A program made the translations under genes and the position numbers. Below are positions 58,860 through 64,000 of a stretch of DNA of 64,000 nucleotides, one piece after another. Under the pieces are notes generated by a model. It had not been told where the DNA came from. It worked only from the letters and a program-made list of their open reading frames with translations, and did not search any database. Origin of the DNA: Xestospongia muta (Eukaryota; Porifera; Demospongiae; Haplosclerida; Petrosiidae); assembly GCA_963693285.1 (NCBI GenBank), contig OY848917.1, forward strand, positions 32,499,245 to 32,563,244, given 5' to 3'. The stretch's first letter is position 1, and each line of letters starts with the position of its first letter.

Positions 58860-61765
58860 TTTTAAAGCTTGTACAGATATCAACTTACTTCTGTTGTATT
58901 TGATGATCTGTTGAAACTACTTTGTTTGCTTCTACTAATTCCAAATTCATATGTAAAGTCAATGTACAGTATAAAAAAGTTATTTGAGTCATTGTTTCCC
59001 CATATTGGTTACAGATGTCACCAATACTGTGCTTATTGCCACTCACTGTTGACTGACAATGTTTATTGTCATGGTGAAAGCAATGTTAGGGAATTTTGAT
59101 TGCCAATATTGATAATGAGTTAAAGGCTAAGTTCATGCAAAGGTAAAGTAGATATTTATATAAAAGTGAATGCCTTTAAAAAGATGAGCTAATTAGACAA
59201 ATTACTGTATGTTCCATCACAAAATTATTTATTCCATGATATTGTATATGATGTATTTATTTTGCTACTATTCAGACCCAGAATTTAATAAATTGTTGAT
59301 TATGAAGCATTCAGATTTTTGTGTGAGACATGATATATATGATGGAATGGAGTACAAAAAACTCACTATGCATGGTGGATTCCTTATGCAAAGATACAAA
59401 TCCTTATAATTTGTCCTTCATAATAAGTACAGACAGAGTCCCTCTATTTAAATCCTCAAGTATCTGGCCCAACTTTTGGCAATCAATGAGCTTCCAGCTT
59501 CTGTCAGATAACATCTATTGAAACAGATTTTGTTATTGCTTGTTCATTTTTAGGTTTCATAAGCAAAATAGCCAGCCTTCTTTGTGGAGTGTGGTATGAT
59601 GGAGAGAAGCCTACTATCACAGCTATGTAGTACTACTGCATTTTGCAATGATATTCTGAATGCACATGAATGCAGAGTCTGCTCTCCATAGTTGCATGAA
59701 ATACTATATAAAAAGGGCACTTCGCACAAGAAAGTGCTTTGTAGCACTACCTATATTTCTTCTTATAATACATATAGGAATTGATGTGGATATTTCAACT
59801 GGCATTGCCAAGTGCAGAGCTATAGTAGTTGTTTGTACTGCTGACCTACTAGCTCATGCATTACTAGTTAATATGAAATCCTTTTCTGGTGAGTATTCTT
59901 GTCCCACTTGTACTGACAGAGGTCAGTACAAGTGGGACAATGGTGACACTCTTCATCGTGTATGGCCAATTGATGCACCTGCATCACTCAGGACAGATGA
60001 AAGTGTCAGAATGAATATTAGACATGGTGTGAGTACTGGAAAGGCAGTAAGTTACAAAGCATATTGCAAATCTCTATTTGAATAATAAAAAATTAAACAT
60101 TTAAGTAAAACTCAAAACTAACATGAAAGTATTGTATTTTCAAAATATCTTAAACAAATATTGTCTTTGCTAGGTAATGGTTACAAAGGTGTTCCTATTC
60201 TAACCATTAATTTATAGATCATTTAACCAGGTGAAAGGTATGGTTACTGATTACCTTCATTGCGTTTTGCTTGGTGTCACAAAAATGTTGACTGAGTTGT
60301 GGTTTTTAAAAAATACAGAGCAAAAGAGTATTATATTGGAAATAAGGTTTGTTTACTTAGTTCATGCATTTTTGAATTGATTAGACAAACATAGATAGAT
60401 TTAGTAAATGGCTGTCTTATTAGATTAAAGGATCCAGATTTCATTAAGAGAACTCCAAGGAAATTGAACATTGGAAAGGTATTGTACCTGCATTTTTCAA
60501 TATCTACTTCAGGTGTTTATATAGCTTTATTTTTGTGACATGGAAACTGAATTCCAGGCCTGGCTATTATGGTATTCTCCATTGGTACTCATGGACATAT
60601 TACCAAATCCATATTACACTCACTACTGTTATTTAGTTGCTGCTATGTCTATTTTCTAGGCAAAAATATAACAAAAGACAAGCTAAACATTGCTGATAAT
60701 TTACTCAACAGCTTTTGTAGGAGGTTGTATGGTAAATTATGATCAACATGTACAGTGATGCAGACAGGAGAATACATTACTACATTGTTGATTGTATAGA
60801 TGTATTTAATTTAGTCAAGTCACCACACATGTAAATACTATTTATCAATAATTTTAGTATTCAAACATATGTCTTGTTTACTCAAATTTCAGGACCTAGT
60901 GCTGAAAGAATGAATCTTCACCAGCTGTGACACATAGTATTTTGTGCTCAAAACAGGTGGCCACTATGGGCATATTCTTACTTTGGACTGCATGGAGAAG
61001 TTAAAAAGCTATACCATGGTACAAGAAATATGACTGAACAGGTAATCAAATTTCAAGCTACTTGTAGTTCTTCTCAGGCTAGAGTTTTATGCAACAAGTA
61101 CTTCAAGTAAAGGATCTAATTGAGTCTTTTGTTAATATGTTAGGTTGTTTTCACCTTTCAAGTAAGTCAGTGCCTACCATTACTACAAAGCAGATTTCCC
61201 TTACTACTACACAGTGTACAAAAAAACAGGTATCATATATTTAATGGGATAGATAAATAAACGGATAGTTGATGTATTAATACATTGGACTTAGTGTAAA
61301 TACTTTACAACCACAATAGGAAAGGAGAACAACACAATAATAAAATGAAAAAATGTGGCACATTGGATCCAGTCAGCTAATCAACCTGTTGGAAGGAGAC
61401 TTGTTAAGATAAGTGTCAAGTTTATGCAATTGCATACCACAAAAATTGATTATGTTCCTTAGGCTTAAGTTGAGACACAGTGTAATTTATTCACATGAAT
61501 ACAAAAGACTTACCAAAGGAATGATTACACAATCATGTATGGGTCTGTGAAATTATCTCAAGTGAATGCTTTCTACCTCGTTGTGACAAAAAATGTAATT
61601 TTAGTACTAATCCACACAGTTTGGACTACACCAGTTACTGCTATGTCATCATTAATTTTGAACACCTGCTTGAAGCAAAGAAGTTAGATGATGCTAAATT
61701 CATCAAAGTTGAAAATATACAACAGAATGGAAGTGTATTTTTTTAGAAGTTGATGTCAAATCATA
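58860..61765 (+). pseudogene. CACTA/EnSpm-like transposase (Transposase_21-type), exon-intron structure visible
   Basis: Blocks in order: FDDLLKLLCLLLLIPNSYVKSM, YCAYC, ANIDNELKAKF (58,868-59,145); YDGMEYKK, STDRVPLFKSSSIWP and AINELPASV (59,275-59,510); LCGVWYDGEKPTI; GIDVDISTGIAKCRAIVVVC, SFSGEYSCPTC (59,776-60,060); GMVTDYLHCVLLGVTKML (60,238); DPDFIKRTPRKL (60,430); WLLWYSPLVLMDILPN (60,560); WPLWAYSYFGLHGEVKKLYH (60,958) plus GTRN; SHEYKRLTK (61,490). DGVP.FKSS, LPxxxR, AGxWxGxxKP, DYMHCVLLGVxK and GTR-like ends are family hallmarks. Some gaps look like introns, but frameshifts (for example before ANIDNEL) and stops make it non-functional. Confidence 0.82.
59899..59940. repeat. Perfect 19-bp palindrome in the transposase coding region
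   Basis: Left arm TTGTCCCACTTGTACTGAC (59,899-59,917), loop AGAG, right arm GTCAGTACAAGTGGGACAA (59,922-59,940): all 19 positions pair. The translation across it stays in frame (SCPTCTDRGQYKWDNGD). Confidence 0.97.
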
Positions 61766-61769
61766 TGTT

Positions 61770-62165
61770 GTACACCTTATGTATGATATTTGTATGAATT
61801 TGTCAAGTTAATTGTGGATAAATATTATAATTTTCTTGTGAGTTATTTTGCTATTCCATACATTTCTGTTATATCACAAATATATAACACTGTGTATGAT
61901 GATAAAACTGATAAGGCAAACAGATATAAAAGACACAGTTACTGATACACTAGCCACAAGTACAGATAGTATCTATTATGCTACTAATTGATGCTATAAC
62001 TATCACATCATATCACGCAAACATTAATACTGGCAACATGTTAGCACAATATTTTCACATGGTGGCTCACGCTACAATACACTACACTTTGTGTGATTCA
62101 CATGCAAATTGTGCCATTATTGTAACACAAAAGTAACACAGAAATAACACAGAATAACAAAGAGG
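61770..62165. other. Spacer between CACTA and Ty3 remnants
   Basis: AT-rich; includes CACTA-like strings at about 62,080-62,090 (ATACACTACACTTTG) and a run of AACACAGAATAACA units. It may include the CACTA 3' end, which I cannot delimit. Confidence 0.35.
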
Positions 62166-62169
62166 TTTT

Positions 62170-63181
62170 TACCCAGGAGGTACTATTGGAACTGTTCAGT
62201 CTGAGAATTGAATTGATGTTATGATTCCTTGACCCTGAAGTCAGTGGAGCTGTTTGTCCACTTTGTCTTTTAGAAAATAGGAAGAATAGACAGTGTCTAC
62301 TTCCACATTATGTTGTTAAGATAAACTCTGCCACTATAGGTTAGGTCTTTCGATGTATGGTATGAGGTGGTATATGTCTGCATTCCAGTTGCTGTCAGAA
62401 GTGGTTTCAGGAGGAGGGGTAATCTTTAACACTGTCAGTTATTTCCTTTGCAAGGTTTCTGCCACCAACGAGCACGAGAGTCCATTGGCTTAGTCTTGTA
62501 CACACACTACACTTTTGCGATGTGGTCAGTCGTGCCACACAAAGGACAGTCCACCAGACAATATACTACAGTATATTGTGTAAGCTTCGACTTTTGAGAA
62601 TACAAAGTAACTGTTGTATTGTATGATCGGCAGACGGGTTAGTCAGTAGATCTTGCACAACTTTGGCTACAGTCTCCATGTCCTAAGCTAGCTATTTCGA
62701 AAGCTCTTTTACATGTGAGTTCAGTTTCTTGCAATAGACGTGTCTCTGATAATGAATTCGGTCATTACTAACTCCGCAGACAAGCCTCTCTCAAATTAAA
62801 CTTTCTTCAAAGCTTTGAGTGCTGCTACACATGCAGTCACTGACTCTCCCTAACGATGTTCTCAGATATGAAATTTACAATTGTATCTCTGTACGATATG
62901 CGAAGGCTTCGAGTTGTAGTACGTTTTCAGTAGATGCATGTGTTCAACTGGTCAAAGTCAGTTCTGTTCGACTTGTAGGGTGAATTAAACTTTTAAGAGT
63001 TAGTGTGTGGTCGGGCCACAAACAGTAGTAGAATTGATCTTTTCTTTTCAGTGTTTATGTCGTTCCCTGAAAAGTCGTTACCTAAACGCTCTGTCTACGA
63101 GACCATGTCTCCAATGTAGAGTTGAATGACGAACGTATCCCAGGAGTTGCCATCTGATGGATCAGTTTCATCTCGTCGCCA
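62170..63181 (-). mobile_element. Ty3/Gypsy-type LTR retroelement: leader and gag remnant
   Basis: On the minus strand the strip starts at TGGCGACGAGA (plus 63,171-63,181), the usual junction of LTR end and primer binding site in many Ty3/Gypsy elements. It is followed at about 62,930-62,660 by gag-like text: SHIVQRYNCKF, GESVTACVAALKALKK, AFEIA; and at about 62,550 by CPLCGTTDHIAK, a retroviral-type zinc knuckle. Stops and shifts are many. Protease, RT and integrase were not seen. The region is GC-richer than its neighbours. Confidence 0.75.
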
Positions 63182-63316
63182 AATATTCAATAAATTAACT
63201 GAGTTAACATATTTGTATACTAAGTCAACAACAATTAACACAACTTACTAAACTTACACGTAAGACTAAAACTGTATAAACAGACTCAAACAAATATTAA
63301 ATACACAAAATGCTCT
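63182..63316 (-). repeat. Possible LTR edge of the Ty3 remnant
   Basis: The AT-rich stretch directly before (minus strand) the TGGCGACG primer site should be the 3' end of the 5' LTR. Its far border is unclear because LINE sequence begins by about 63,320, and no second LTR is visible. Confidence 0.4.
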
Positions 63317-63329
63317 ATGGATTCACACC

Positions 63330-64000
63330 ACAATATAGATATTAATAAGTCCAAAGTTCACTACGTCTTAACCTGTCCATTTCATCTGCTGACATTCCCT
63401 GATCACTGGAAGCTCTCTCTAGTAATAACTCCTATTCTTAAAATCCTTCACCATCTTCCTCAACTGACTACCATCAAATTTTACTTCTCTCTCTTGTGTA
63501 TAAAATTCTTGATCTATCATGAACATCACATCTTAAACTGGTTATGCAATTTTTGCTCAGCACATAATACTCTTTCTGATTGCCAACATGGATTGAGGCC
63601 AGGTTACTCTGTGTAAACAGCTCTAATATCAATGACCAACTCATGGCTATCTTCTCTTAATTAAGAATATCTATCTCCATTGTTTTCTTTGATCTCACAA
63701 AAATCATCCTTCAACAACCACTTCTGAATTCATTCTCCTATTACAATATTCCTCATCATATCATAGCTAGGCTAAATAGCTACTGAAGTTGCTGATGGCA
63801 ACAAGAACTAATCTGATTTTCAAGTAACATTAAGTAATATTAACAAATTATCACCTTGGCTGTAATATTACCACTTATCCATTTTTAAGATATAAAACTA
63901 AATATCTGATCATCGTTCTAAATTTGATTCTTTTGTTACTTCCTTACCATCTTTATATCTCAATGGTTGTAACCTTGAACATGTCTGATCATACAAATAC
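63330..64000 (+). mobile_element. LINE reverse-transcriptase fragment
   Basis: Plus strand: FPDHWKLSLVITPILK (family FPxxWKxAxVxPIxK), then in another frame TDYHQILLLSLVYKIL (family DYRPISLLPxLSKIxE), LSDCQHGLRPGYSV (family LxxxQxGFRxGxST), FFDLTKIILQQPLLNS and YNIPHHIIARLNSY. These are RT motifs 0-3. It is a different LINE from the copies at 1-3,990 by its wording. The active-site part is deleted or beyond the window, and frames are broken. Confidence 0.75.

Noticed and set aside
1..64000. tRNA or rRNA genes
   Set aside because: No cloverleaf with a convincing GGTTCGAATCC-type B box and no rRNA core sequence was seen on either strand by eye; a covariance search was not possible.

Overview
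The window is AT-rich eukaryotic DNA with spliced genes, GT-AG introns and dense transposon debris. The protein families point to an early-branching animal, most likely a demosponge such as Amphimedon. They include an ankyrin-ROC-COR-death-like protein ending in a membrane helix, a secreted Cys-rich ectodomain protein, an animal-type CACTA transposase with introns, a Helitron, and hAT, pogo and Ty3 remnants. This assignment is inference from gene content; no species marker was seen.

Region 1 (1-24,905, + strand) is one large gene broken up by transposons. Ankyrin repeats are each encoded by a single 99-nt phase 0-0 exon: an A type at 4,284, 11,986, 17,330 and 17,616, and a B type at 5,579, 13,157 and 19,247, plus a broken B copy at 5,449. 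They feed into a 2-kb exon (21,063-23,122) holding one more ankyrin repeat, a ROC GTPase and a COR-like region. A linker exon, a death-like exon, a second linker exon, six Ser/Thr-rich mini-exons and a terminal exon with a transmembrane helix and stop follow. A 7.6-7.9 kb block, made of a LINE, one A exon, one B exon and hAT fragments, is tandemly duplicated, with its junction at 7,948-7,950. One frame break falls exactly in the GTPase P-loop.

Region 2 (24,906-31,560) holds a decayed second copy of the COR-to-tail part of that gene, an unrecognised ORF with a single internal stop (29,702-29,944) and otherwise unassigned AT-rich sequence.

Region 3 (31,572-36,050, - strand) has two tandem copies of a secreted-protein gene. 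The first keeps one 413-codon frame with a signal peptide, but three in-frame stops. The second is heavily decayed and interrupted. A 204-bp tandem repeat lies between them.

Region 4 (36,050-58,000) is mostly non-genic. It contains a pogo-type HTH remnant, a Helitron Rep-domain remnant (- strand), a roughly 2.9-kb satellite array with two inverted segments, a dispersed repeat, short tandem repeats and a pogo/Tigger DDE remnant (- strand).

Region 5 (57,919-64,000) has a small divergent two-exon candidate gene, a CACTA/EnSpm-like transposase pseudogene with a perfect 19-bp palindrome inside its coding sequence, a Ty3/Gypsy gag/leader fragment and a second LINE reverse-transcriptase fragment running off the window end.
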